This document shows positions 21,389 through 30,194 of a stretch of 64,000 bases of DNA, piece after piece. Position 1 is the stretch's first letter, and each line of letters begins with the position of its first letter. A program made the position numbers and the translations under genes. The DNA lies in the NCBI RefSeq assembly GCF_000686585.1, contig NZ_JMKY01000004.1, positions 1 through 64,000 of the forward strand, in the 5' to 3' direction. This stretch comes from Mycoplasmopsis lipofaciens ATCC 35015. GTDB taxonomy: Bacteria; Bacillota_I; Bacilli_A; Mycoplasmatales; Metamycoplasmataceae. The notes under the pieces are model-generated. The model was given only the letters and a program-made list of their open reading frames with translations, had not been told where the DNA came from and did not search any database.

Positions 21389-21723
21389 AACATAACCTTT
21401 CGTTTTATAATTCTAAATATTTAATTCAAATTATAAATTATTATGATTATTAATATAAATATTATTATATAAAAGAATTGAATGAAATTTTTAAAGTACA
21501 TAATTTAAAGGTATAAAATTCAAAATAAAAATTATCATCCTACCAAGAATACAAACTATTTCATCATTAATAATAATTAAAGACATTTTGATTTTAATAA
21601 TATAAAAGTATTAAAAAACAAAATGTAATACAATATAAATAATCTATGTGTTGTTTTATTTTTTATTTAATTTTTATTTATTAAAATATATTTGTTCTTT
21701 TAAAAATTACAATAAGGAGATAT
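21389..21723. other. 335-bp divergent intergenic region
   Basis: This AT-rich sequence separates leftward pyrH from the rightward membrane-protein gene and should hold both promoters. I see no RNA gene, strong hairpin or repeat in it; an AAGGAG ribosome site sits at its right end. Confidence 0.4.
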
Positions 21724-22566
21724 ATGAATAAAAAATCAATTTTTATATTTGATAAAACACAAAAATTAAAATCGACAACGTTTTTAGCTGGAATTACAAT
21801 TATTTTATGTTTAAATATTGTTTTTATAAGTAATTTTTCATTGATTGCAACAAATATTAAAAATTTATTAGCAAATTTAAGCATTGCTGAAAAACAATGA
21901 TTAATCAACAATAATTTACAACCAAAAGTTATTCCATCTTTTTGGGAATCAACAATTACTTTTACGTATATTTCAAATTTTTTATCTGGTTTAAGTTTAA
22001 TTTTTTTTAGTTTAAACACAAAAAAAGAATTTAATCAAAAATTTTTGTTTTGTTCGACAATTTACATAACTATTACATTTATTGTATTTTGATCTTTAAT
22101 TTTTCCACAAATATTTTTGAATAATGGTTATAATCCTAAACATTTTGTACTATCAACTATTGTTCATTTTTTGAATCCCTTAATTGCAATAGTGTTTGCT
22201 ATACTAAATAGAAAAAATATATTTATTAATAAAAAAACAATTTATATTGCTTCGTTTTTTGTAATTATTTATTTTTGTTTAGCAATGATAATGTATTTTT
22301 CAGGTTTAAAAATAACGGATGAATTTATTAAAGATAATATTAAAAATTCCAAATATGATATTTATATAAATACAAAAATAGTCATTTATGGTTTTTTAAA
22401 TTTTCAGAAACCTTTATTTTATGGTGGGGGAAATATTTTTATAGTGATTCTATTGGATATGTTTATGTTTTTATTAGCATTTATTTTACCCGTTGGAATT
22501 GGTTATTTTTGAAAATTTGTTTTAAAAATAAAAAATGTATCAACTATAAATGAAGTCATTAATTAA
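21724..22566 (+). CDS. multi-pass membrane protein, 280 aa, unknown function
   Basis: AAGGAG lies just upstream of ATG 21724. The protein has about six hydrophobic helices (for example FLAGITIILCLNIVFISNF and IVILLDMFMFLLAFILPVG), a hydrophilic insertion around residues 165-210, and conserved-looking NNGYNPKHF in a loop. The profile resembles Mycoplasma-specific conserved membrane-protein families (DUF1600/MAGa3780-type), but I cannot confirm membership. Two hairpins follow as terminators. Confidence 0.85.
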
Positions 22567-22576
22567 TTTAATTTTT

Positions 22577-22598
22577 AACACATTTATAAAAATGTGTT
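22577..22598 (+). terminator. hairpin after the 280-aa membrane-protein gene
   Basis: AACACATTT / AAATGTGTT stem followed by a short T-run; the first of two terminator candidates between convergent genes. Confidence 0.6.
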
Positions 22599-22604
22599 TT
22601 AAAT

Positions 22605-22634
22605 AAAAAACACCAACTAAGTTGGTGTTTTTTT
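22605..22634. terminator. bidirectional terminator between convergent membrane-protein gene and rplA
   Basis: A-run plus CACCAAC, a 3-base loop, then GTTGGTG plus T-run. It is symmetrical, so it can serve both strands. Confidence 0.9.
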
Positions 22635-22641
22635 AGATAAA

Positions 22642-23337
22642 TTATCTTTCAATTTTTACTTTAACAGCAGGTCCCATTGTTGCAGTTACAACTATGTTTT
22701 GCATATATGTACCTTTAACTGCAGCAGGTTTTAATCTTTTTATTAATGAAATAATTGTTTGAGCATTTTCAACTAATTTAGTTGTGTCCATGCTTACTTT
22801 TCCAATTATTGTATGAACTATACCAGCTTTATCTGTTCTATAGTTTGCTTTACCCTTTTTAAGTTCTTCAACAGCTTTTTCAGGAGTTGGAGTAACAGTA
22901 CCTGTTTTAGGATTTGGCATTAAACCTTTAGGTCCAAGTTTTTTACCATATTTTCCTAGAATAGGCATCATTGTTGGATCTGCCACCATAACATCGAAAT
23001 CAAAGTCATCTTCTTTGATTTTTTGTTCTAGTGCTGCGCCATCTACAACTTGATCAGCGCCGGCTGCTTTACATGCTTTTTGTTTTTCTACATTATTTGT
23101 TACAACTAAAACTCTTACGCTTTTACCTGTACCATTTGGTAATAATACAGCACCACGTAATTGTTGATCTGCTTTACGTACATCAAGATTTAATTTAAAT
23201 ACTAATTCTAAAGAACCGTCAAATTTTGAATATGAAGTTCTCTTAGCTAAATCGATTGCTTCTTGTAAGTCATAAACTGCATTTTTATCAAATGATTCTC
23301 TTGCAGCTCTTATTTTTTTTCCACCTTTTAGAGACAT
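22642..23337 (-). CDS. rplA: 50S ribosomal protein L1
   Basis: The 231-aa L1 has full family length. KYGKKLGPKGLMPNPKTGTV is the L1 signature, and KFDGSLELVFKLNLDVRKAD and LRGAVLLPNGTGK are also typical. It forms the mobile L1 stalk, binds 23S rRNA, and in many bacteria represses its own operon by binding the leader. ATG overlaps the rplK stop (TAATG). Confidence 0.98.
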   Translation of the reverse strand: MSLKGGKKIRAARESFDKNAVYDLQEAIDLAKRTSYSKFDGSLELVFKLNLDVRKADQQLRGAVLLPNGTGKSVRVLVVTNNVEKQKACKAAGADQVVDGAALEQKIKEDDFDFDVMVADPTMMPILGKYGKKLGPKGLMPNPKTGTVTPTPEKAVEELKKGKANYRTDKAGIVHTIIGKVSMDTTKLVENAQTIISLIKRLKPAAVKGTYMQNIVVTATMGPAVKVKIER

Positions 23338-23939
23338 TATTTATCCTCTCCTTCAGCTTCTTTTTCTTCATCAGAAATTGTTGTTACATCGATTGCTTTT
23401 CCTTTAGATTCTTTAAGTGCTTCTTCAGCAGCTTCAATTTCAGCTTCTTTTTGAGCAGCATATTGTTCATCTTTTAATGCTTCAGCAGCAGCAGCTTTTT
23501 CAGCTTTAACATCATCAAATCCTTCAATAAGAATTCCCATGTTTTTAGCTGTACCAGCTACTATCTTCATAGCTACTTCAACATTATCAGTATTTAAATC
23601 TGGTAATTTGTATTCAGCAATTTCTCTAAGTTGTTCTAACTTAATTGTTGCAACTTTTGTTGTTTTTGAGTTTGCACTACCTTTGTCAAGTTTTGCAGCT
23701 TGTTTTAATTTGTAACTTGCTGGTGCAGTAAATAATTTGAAATCGAATGATTTATCTTTATAAACGGTAATTTGTACCGGAACTGGTTCATTACCTCTAT
23801 CACGTGTTGCATCATTGAATGCACGTGTGAAATCTGGCATATTGATTCCAACACCTGCTAAAGCTGGACCAGGTTTAGCTTGACCAGCTTTAAATTCTAA
23901 TTTACGAACACGGACAATATCAGCTTTTGATTTTGCCAT
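23337..23939 (-). CDS. rplK: 50S ribosomal protein L11 with Ala/Glu/Lys-rich C-terminal extension
   Basis: Residues 1-140 are L11 (LEFKAGQAKPGPALAGVGIN at the start; the C-terminal RNA-binding domain ends KNMGILIEGFDD). About 60 residues beyond the usual 141 aa form an Ala/Glu/Lys-rich helix and an acidic tail (SDEEKEAEGEDK). Extensions of this kind occur in other mycoplasma L11 proteins. Shine-Dalgarno AAAGGA precedes the start. It is the first gene of the rplK-rplA operon, with a structured leader upstream. Confidence 0.97.
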   Translation of the reverse strand: MAKSKADIVRVRKLEFKAGQAKPGPALAGVGINMPDFTRAFNDATRDRGNEPVPVQITVYKDKSFDFKLFTAPASYKLKQAAKLDKGSANSKTTKVATIKLEQLREIAEYKLPDLNTDNVEVAMKIVAGTAKNMGILIEGFDDVKAEKAAAAEALKDEQYAAQKEAEIEAAEEALKESKGKAIDVTTISDEEKEAEGEDK

Positions 23940-23957
23940 TTGTTATTTATCCTTTCG

Positions 23958-24004
23958 ATAGTGTGGTACTAGCGATACTTTTTATAGTTTCTCCCACTAG
24001 CTAG
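23958..24004 (-). promoter_or_regulatory. structured rplK leader, candidate L1 autoregulatory site
   Basis: The leader RNA (leftward) contains TAGTGGGAG at 23999-23991, whose TAGTG can pair with CACTA at 23963-23959, with GG opposite CC inside. A competing CTAGC/GCTAG pairing is also available. An RNA stem with an adjoining GGGAG internal loop is what ribosomal protein L1 binds in known rplK-rplA leaders. Placement just before rplK agrees; pairing was judged by eye only. Confidence 0.45.
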
Positions 24005-24029
24005 AGGCAATTTTTTAAATTGCTTTTCT

Positions 24030-24035
24030 ATTATA
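24030..24035 (-). promoter_or_regulatory. -10 box for the rplK-rplA operon
   Basis: TATAAT on the - strand, about 90 bases upstream of the rplK start, leaves room for the structured leader; a small GCAATTT/AAATTGC hairpin lies just downstream. Confidence 0.55.
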
Positions 24036-24160
24036 TACTAATATTAATTTTAACCATATTATATATTATTATTTCATTAATTGACTAAAAGGACTATTTT
24101 ATAGAATCAAAAGCACTAATGTTTAAGATAAATTAAAAAATTTTTACACTTTTTATGGTA

Positions 24161-24166
24161 TATAAT
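24161..24166 (+). promoter_or_regulatory. -10 box of cysS, TATAAT seven bases before ATG
   Basis: TATAAT, seven bases, then the cysS ATG; no Shine-Dalgarno. This predicts a leaderless mRNA. Confidence 0.65.
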
Positions 24167-24173
24167 TATATTT

Positions 24174-25409
24174 ATGTTAAAGATTTATGTGTGTGGTCCA
24201 ACAGTATATAATGAAGCTCATATTGGCAATTTAAGACCAATATTAACTTTTGACTTAATTTTAAAAGGCTATAGATTTTTAGATGAAAAATTTATATTTG
24301 TTCATAATATTACTGATATTGATGACAAAATTATTAATAGAGCAATTGAACAAAATAAAAACGAATTAGAAATAAGTAAATTTTATGAAGAAAAGTATTT
24401 TGAATGTCTTAAAAAATTGAATGTTGATACTATTTCATATGTTGAAAGAGTAACTAACAATATGGAATTAATAACTAATTATATTAACAAAATATTTTTA
24501 AGCAAAAATGCATATAAAGATATTGATGGAAATATTTGGTTTGATGTTAAAAAAAATTCTCAAAATTATGGTTTAGTATCTAATCAAAATTTAAATAAAA
24601 TGATTTTTGAAGAGGAAAACAAAAATAAAAAATTTGAAGCTGATTTTGCGTTATGAAAAAAAACAAACAAAGGTATTCAATTTCAATCTCTATTCGGTCC
24701 AGGAAGACCAGGATGACACACTGAATGCTGTGCTCTAATAGATAAACATTTTGGTCAAAATGGTGTTGATATTCATGGAGGCGGAATGGACTTAACTTTT
24801 CCACATCATGAAAATGAAAATATTCAACATTTTGCTTTATATTCAAAGCATCTTGCAAAAAAATGAATAAGAACTGGACAAATTAATTTAGACGGAATAA
24901 AAATGTCTAAGTCACTAGGTAATACAATTTCAATAAGTGAATTTTTAGAAAAAAATTCTCCAGATTTATTAAAATTGATAATTTTAAATTCAAAACTAAC
25001 CGCCCCAATAAATATTACAGACGAGTGAATTGACTATATTAAATCAATTGAAGATAAATATCAAAAATTAATTTTTAAATTTTTTATAACTTTTGATTTA
25101 AACGAATTTAAAAATATAGAAAAAAATAATGAACAAAAACAAATTTTTGAAAGTCTTAAAAATTGTGATTTTTCGCAATACAATTTTTTATTAAATGAAC
25201 AAATTAAAAGTTTTAATAAAACTCAAAATATCAATTTTGCTAAAAATATATATCAAGTCTTAAACATTATCCACCCAGATATTACCAATGAATATAGATA
25301 TAAAGATGCATTGACTAAATTTCACCAATGACGCTTATTTATAGATAAAAAAGATTATAAAAAAGCAGATATTATTAGAGATGAATTAATTAAAAACAAG
25401 TTTTATTAA
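24174..25409 (+). CDS. cysS: cysteinyl-tRNA synthetase
   Basis: The 411-aa class I synthetase has [16 protein letters not shown] (zinc Cys plus HIGN), WHTECCALI and [14 protein letters not shown] (other zinc ligands), and KMSKS in [10 protein letters not shown]. The start is at residue K3 of the motif region, so the short N-terminal leader of other CysRS proteins is absent, and the C-terminal domain is trimmed; usual length is about 460 aa. Trp codons are TGA in the catalytic half. It charges tRNA-Cys in the cytoplasm. Confidence 0.96.
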
Positions 25410-25431
25410 CAATATTTTTATTGTTATTTTT
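25407..25431 (+). terminator. weak terminator after cysS
   Basis: AACAAT-ATTTTT-ATTGTT stem followed by seven T. The next gene is close and has its own ribosome site, so read-through is likely. Confidence 0.5.
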
Positions 25432-25454
25432 TTAAAATTAAGGAGAAAACAAAT

Positions 25455-26153
25455 ATGAAAAAATTAATATTGTGTGGAAGAAACACGGTTATGGATGCAA
25501 TACAAAATAATTTGCCTATTGATAGCATTGTTGTAAATAGTGATTCTTTTGCACAAAAATTGAAAACTAAATATAAAAAAATAAACATCTCTATAAAAGA
25601 TTCGACTTTTTTTAACGAATATAAAAATGATAATCATCAGGGAATAATTGCAATATTAAAAGATTTTCCCATTTTCCCATTAGATCAAATATATAAAGAC
25701 AAACCTGATAATGTTTTGATTTTAGATCATATTCAAGACCCACATAATCTTGGAGCTATAATAAGAACAGCAAATGCTTTTGGAATTAAACACATTGTTT
25801 TAACTAAGGATAAATCATGCGATATAACTTCAACAGTTTTAAAAGTAAGCTCTGGCGGTTTTGTTAATATGAAAATTATAAAAGTATCTAATTTAGTTGC
25901 AACAATAAAAAAAATGAAAGAGTGAAATTATTGAATATATTCTTCGGCATTAAATGTTAATGCAAAACGCTTTGATTCAATTGAATATAATAAACCAACT
26001 TGTCTAATAATTGGAAATGAAGGAAATGGAGTATCTTTACCAGTTTTAAAACAATCTGATGAAATTATTTATATTCCTCAAAAAGGAACAGTTCAGTCAC
26101 TAAATGTGTCTGTTGCTTCAGGCTTGTTAATACATCAAATAACAAAGGATTAA
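25455..26153 (+). CDS. rlmB: SpoU/TrmH-family 23S rRNA 2'-O-ribose methyltransferase (RlmB-like)
   Basis: The 232-aa protein has the knotted SPOUT motifs in order: motif 1 DPHNLGAIIRTANAFG, motif 2 IIGNEGNGVS and motif 3 SLNVSVASGLLIHQ. The N-terminal substrate-binding domain begins LILCGRNTVMDAI, which points to RlmB (G2251) over TrmH. Shine-Dalgarno AAGGAG precedes it. In Bacillus the order is rlmB-yacP-sigH-rpmG-secE-nusG, and the same neighbourhood is kept here without yacP. Confidence 0.92.
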
Positions 26154-26154
26154 A

Positions 26155-26745
26155 ATGAATTTATATGAAAAATTCAATTATTTTAATAAAAAATCAAATC
26201 TAGAATTACAATTATTTTTTCATTCATTATCTAAAAACCAAATAATAAAAATTATTGATAAATTTTATTACCAATCTTTAATAACTTGTATTAATTTAAA
26301 TTTAATAAATTATAATAACTTACCAATTAATAATTTGGATATCTATAATGAGTTTTTAGCAGATTCAGCGATTTTTGTTAACAAATATAATCCAAAAATA
26401 AATAACGCTTCATTCAAAACTTTTCTTATAGGTTGTTGTAAGAAATTTTGTTTAAATAAAATTAAGTATTGATTGGCAAAAAGTAGATCATTTAGTTCAA
26501 AATTAATTTCTTTTGATAATGAAAGTTTTTACTTTTTAGAGGACAAAAATGCTAAAAAAGAAATTTTAAAATACAATGATATTTGTGACATTAAAGAAAT
26601 GAAAAGAAAGTTAAATAATAATGAACTTATTATTTGAAACCAATTAGAAAATGAAAATATTACTTGTAATTTTTGAACTGCACAAAAAATAAACAATACC
26701 AAAAATGAATTATTTAAAAAAGCTAATTGATTTTTTGGATATTAA
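26155..26745 (+). CDS. highly diverged sigma-factor-like protein in the sigH position
   Basis: This 196-aa protein starts one base after the rlmB stop. The segment YNPKINNASFKTFLIGCCKK then FCLNKIKY resembles sigma-70 region 2 (D/NP....FKTF....I...I.D.I). A region-4-like helix-turn-helix may lie at the end (NELIIWNQLENENITCNFWT), but it is poor. Its place between rlmB and rpmG-secE-nusG is where Bacillus carries sigH, and some mycoplasmas have a diverged alternative sigma factor (MG_428 of M. genitalium). I infer a sigma-H-derived factor; sequence support alone is weak. Several Trp are TGA-coded. Confidence 0.6.
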
Positions 26746-26825
26746 TTAAAAATATTTGCCATTCTAATTATTAGGGTGGTTTTTACTTATTTATAATAAT
26801 ATGTATTAAATATATAACTTTACTT

Positions 26826-26831
26826 TATAAT
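26826..26831 (+). promoter_or_regulatory. -10 box of rpmG-secE-nusG, TATAAT seven bases before ATG
   Basis: TATAAT followed by seven bases and the rpmG ATG, with no Shine-Dalgarno between. Confidence 0.65.
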
Positions 26832-26838
26832 ATAAACT

Positions 26839-26988
26839 ATGCAAAAACGAAAAGTTGCACTTTGTTGCGAAATATGTCAAAGTTTAAATTATGTTACACC
26901 TAAAGGATTAACCAATCAAGATAGAATTATGATAAAAAAATTTTGTCCTAGATGTCGAATTCACACCCTACATAAAGAGGAAAAATAG
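26839..26988 (+). CDS. rpmG: 50S ribosomal protein L33
   Basis: The 49-aa protein has two Cys pairs, CCEIC near residue 9 and CPRC near residue 37, the zinc-binding form of L33. Length matches the family. It precedes secE by one base, in the conserved rpmG-secE-nusG order. The leaderless promoter sets the start. Confidence 0.95.
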   Translation: MQKRKVALCCEICQSLNYVTPKGLTNQDRIMIKKFCPRCRIHTLHKEEK

Positions 26989-26989
26989 C

Positions 26990-27190
26990 ATGAAAAACAA
27001 GAAAGATAAGAAACAAAAAAAATATTTAATGAGACGTTTTGTAAAAGAAATTAAAAGAGTGAGATGACCTTCATCAAAAAAAAATTGAACCTCATTCTTT
27101 CAAATAATTTTTTTTGCATTAATATTTACAATTGTTGTTATTATCTTCGCGACATTAGTATCATTAATTTGAACAAAATATAAAATTTAA
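26990..27190 (+). CDS. secE: preprotein translocase subunit SecE
   Basis: The 66-aa protein has a basic amphipathic N-terminus with the family motif FVKEIKRVRWPS (Trp as TGA), then one membrane helix IIFFALIFTIVVIIFATLVS. It clamps SecY in the membrane. It sits between rpmG and nusG as in most bacteria. Confidence 0.95.
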
Positions 27191-27201
27191 TAGAGGTTAT
27201 T

Positions 27202-27807
27202 ATGGAAAATAGAAAATATTTATGATATATGATTAGTACTGTATCTGGAAAAGAAATGCAGGTTGTCGAAGCATTAAAAAATAGAATTATCAGTGAACAA
27301 GTTGATCATTGTTTTGACCAAAATGCAACAGAAGATGGACCATTTAAAATTTTTATGAAGCCAACCTTAACACCTAAGGAAGCAGAAAAAAAGAATAATG
27401 GAGAACCTTATAAAGTTAAATACGTAAATATGTATAGTGGATACATATTTATTCATATGGATATGACAGATGATGCATGATTTGTAATTCGTAATACTCA
27501 ATATGTTACAGGTTTAATTGGTTCATCAGGAAAAGGTGCAAAACCTACACCAGTTACAGCACACGAAATTAAAAAATGTTTTAAATCTGAAGCAAAATTG
27601 CAAAAAGATTTTGATGAAGGTATAACTAAATCTAAATTTGCAATAGGTGAAATAATAAGAATTATTGATGGCCCTTTTGTTGGACAAACAGGTATGATTC
27701 TTGAATGTAATGATAAAAATAAAACAGCTGTTGTAGAACTTGAATATTTTGGTAAAAAAGTTCCAACTGATTTTGAATATTCTGTATTAGAGAGTGAAGA
27801 AAAATAA
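27202..27807 (+). CDS. nusG: transcription antitermination/termination factor NusG
   Basis: The 201-aa protein has the NGN domain (KYLWYMISTVSGKEMQVVEA; KYVNMYSGYIFIHMDM; VTGLIGSSGKGAKPTPVT) and a C-terminal KOW domain (FAIGEIIRIIDGPFVGQTGM). About 30 residues are inserted near position 40-65 (QNATEDGPFKIFMKP), where most NusG are shorter. TGA encodes Trp8. It binds RNA polymerase and links it to the ribosome. Confidence 0.96.
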
Positions 27808-27830
27808 TCTGCAAAAGCAGATTATTTTTT
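27807..27830. terminator. terminator between convergent nusG and the dCMP deaminase gene
   Basis: AATCTGC-AAAA-GCAGATT stem with a following T-run; it directly abuts the stop codon of the opposing gene. Confidence 0.85.
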
Positions 27831-28321
27831 TAACTTTTATATTTATTATTACCAACATTAACCTCAACACTAGTATTAATATCGATTTTGCGAGTGCTAA
27901 TATTTGATATTTTTAAAATTTTTCTTGAAATTGCTGCATCTTCTGTGTCATGATATTTGTCTTCTTCATAAACAACTTCTTTAATTCCTGATTGAGCAAT
28001 TGTTTTAGCGCAAGAAGAGCAAGGAAATAACGAGGTATAAATTATGCAATTTTCAAATTTTTGATATGCATTTAAAATAGCATTCATTTCTGCGTGTACT
28101 ACATAAGCATATTTGGTGTCTTTGGGACTAGAGCCTTCTCTAGTTCATGGAAATTCGTCATCTAAACCTTTTGGCATTCCATTATATCCGAGAGAAATTA
28201 CTCGTTTATTTTGGTTGATAATGCATGCTCCCACTTTTGTTGAAGGATCTTTTGATCTCATAGCAGAAACCTTAGCTAAAGCCATGAAATATCCATCTCA
28301 ATATAAAGCTTTATTTTTCAT
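27830..28321 (-). CDS. deoxycytidylate (dCMP) deaminase, ComEB-like
   Basis: The 163-aa zinc deaminase has RSKDPSTKVGACIINQNKRV at the substrate loop, HAEMNAIL with the zinc His and catalytic Glu, and PCSSC with two zinc Cys. It converts dCMP to dUMP, the substrate of thymidylate synthase, whose gene lies 2 kb away on the same strand. Shine-Dalgarno AGGAG precedes it. One Trp in YWDGYF matches the dCMP deaminase family. Confidence 0.93.
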
Positions 28322-28333
28322 ATATACTCCTAA

Positions 28334-28735
28334 TTATTTATTGTTATCAATTTCGTAAATTTCATTAGCAATTTTCGAGACTTTAAATGCTTCTGGTTCA
28401 TTCAAATATGATTCTTTTAATGACTGTAGTTTTCTTAATTTAGATAAGTTTGATTCTTTTGATTGTTTAAAGTTGAAAAATAGTAATAAAGATTGAATAA
28501 AAACAATGATAGCTGAAATAATAGCTATTGTTAAAAATATTAATTTTAGATTATAACTATCATTTCATCTAATAGCAAATAAGTTAAATAATATTTGTAA
28601 AGAAGATATAACTAAAATAATTAATCCAATAAAAATATAAATAGACTTTGAAATTAAGTATTTTTTACGATATTCTTTAAATTTTGTTTCTGCTTCTTTA
28701 ATTAATTGCAAATTAACATTATTTTCCTTGTTCAT
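28334..28735 (-). CDS. small membrane protein 3 of 3, two-helix type
   Basis: The 133-aa protein has a charged N-terminus, two hydrophobic helices (YIFIGLIILVISSLQILFNL and LIFLTIAIISAIIVFIQSLLL) and a long helical C-terminal tail. GGGAGG gives a strong ribosome site, inside the end of the preceding gene. It shares architecture with its two upstream neighbours and resembles the SLATT/DUF4231 type of two-TM proteins. Function unknown. Confidence 0.8.
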
Positions 28736-29147
28736 TTTTAGCCTCCCATTTTAAATTACAAATTTCACATATTTTTTTAAAATATTCAATATTTTTATTT
28801 TTCGATTTATAAATTCCTAATGATTCCTCTCATAGTAATTTTTCTAATTCAATTTTTTGCAATCTTCCTTTGTATTTTTCAATTATTTGTGATAAATAAA
28901 AAAAGGATATTAATGATGCAAGAAAAGTTGTAAGAGCTGATATTCCTGTAGTAACTAGTAAATATCTATTTCATTCGCCAAAAGCTTTAAAGTTATGAAA
29001 AACTTGAATACTTGAAAGAATTGAGATTGTAAGTGAAACCATAAGTAATAAAATATTTAAAGTAAAATATCAAAAAGAATATACATAAACAATTCTTTTC
29101 ATTTTGTTTTCAAGTGTCTTAATAAAATCTAAAGGATTAGTTACCAT
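28719..29147 (-). CDS. small membrane protein 2 of 3, two-helix type
   Basis: The 142-aa protein has two membrane helices (FTLNILLLMVSLTISILSSI and LVTTGISALTTFLASLISFF) and then a coiled-coil-like YLSQIIEKYKGRLQKIELEK. It overlaps the gene before it by 11 bases and the one after by 17 bases, so all three are translationally coupled. TGA-Trp codons confirm table 4. The paralogous layout suggests tandem duplication followed by strong divergence. Confidence 0.8.
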
Positions 29148-29637
29148 TTTTATTTCCTTCCGAAAGAATATTTAAAATAATGTCTTTAATTTTTTGATTA
29201 GGTTTGTTCATACCAATTTTTTCAATTTCATCCATATTTTGTTTATATTTATCTTCATTAAAATCAGCATCATTTACATATAATGTAGTAACATACTGAA
29301 TTGATTCAAACATTTTTTTATAATTATATGTTTTAGCTTTTGATTTAAAAATAGATTGAATTATTGCTAGAACAAATAATGCAATAGTAAAAGCAGCAAC
29401 AGCAACAGTAATATAAATATTTTGTTGATTGGATGAAACTCCTTTCTTAATTTCATTAACACCCAATTTAATAGCTATTGAACTCAATACAATAATACTA
29501 ATGTTAAGTAAAATAACCATTGTTGTAAAAATAATTTGCAATACTGTTTCAACTCTAATTTTTTTAGATAATTTTTTGCTAGTTTTATCTAAATAATTAA
29601 GCAAAATATTATTTTGTTTTTTTGTATTTGTTTCCAT
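29137..29637 (-). CDS. small membrane protein 1 of 3, DUF4231/SLATT-like
   Basis: The 166-aa protein has membrane helices at about residues 31-55 and 74-98, flanked by charged helices; the C-terminus ends NILSEGNKNGN. The two-TM hairpin plus helical flanks is the plan of DUF4231/SLATT proteins, some of which are pore-forming effectors in nucleotide-signalling conflict systems. No cyclase or sensor gene is adjacent, so a defence role is only a possibility. A -10 box seven bases upstream suggests a leaderless transcript for the trio. Confidence 0.8.
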   Translation of the reverse strand: METNTKKQNNILLNYLDKTSKKLSKKIRVETVLQIIFTTMVILLNISIIVLSSIAIKLGVNEIKKGVSSNQQNIYITVAVAAFTIALFVLAIIQSIFKSKAKTYNYKKMFESIQYVTTLYVNDADFNEDKYKQNMDEIEKIGMNKPNQKIKDIILNILSEGNKNGN

Positions 29638-29644
29638 AATTCTA

Positions 29645-29650
29645 ATTATA
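29645..29650 (-). promoter_or_regulatory. -10 box of the small membrane-protein operon, seven bases before ATG
   Basis: TATAAT on the - strand, then TAGAATT, then ATG 29637; no Shine-Dalgarno. Confidence 0.6.
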
Positions 29651-29726
29651 AATTGTTATTTTAAAATTAAAAAGAATAAAAAAACACATAAAACAATGTG
29701 TAATTTTTTATAACTATATTTTTTGT

Positions 29727-30194
29727 CTAAATGACTTTTTTATAGTATTCTACAATAAAATCTTTTTTATTTGTAGTTGCAAATAATTCATATTTAGATA
29801 AATCTAAATTTAAATAAATATCCCCTTTGTATTCATTTTTTATTTTCGAAATAATTAATTCATCTGCATAATGATAATATTTTTCATAAATAAATTTACC
29901 ACCAGCAATAAATAATATCTCTTTGGATGTTTTGTAAAAATTAAACAATTCTAATAATTCTTTTTCATTATGTATTGTTCTATCACAACCTGATAAAGTT
30001 TCACCCGACAAAACATAAACAATTCTATTTTCTAATTTTTTTGGTAGACCTAAAAAAGTGTTTTTTCCGAACAACAAAGCATTATTTAATGTTGTTTTTT
30101 TAAAGTGAATAAATTCCTCTTTAATATTTCAAGGCATTTTATTCCCATTACCAATTAAATTATTTTTATCTAAAGCAACAATCAATTTAATCAT
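29727..30194 (-). CDS. folA: dihydrofolate reductase
   Basis: The 155-aa protein begins [20 protein letters not shown] followed by PWNI, the substrate-binding start of DHFR. LFGKNTFLGLP matches the NADPH-binding GRxTFxSLG stretch, and EILFIAGGKFIYEKYY is the second cofactor motif. Its ATG overlaps the thyA stop (TAATG). It regenerates tetrahydrofolate consumed by ThyA, so the pair works as a unit. Confidence 0.94.

Noticed and set aside
21681-22019. A 112-aa - strand frame opposite the 280-aa membrane protein
   Set aside because: The + strand frame has a ribosome site, TGA-Trp use and membrane helices; the reverse is a shadow.
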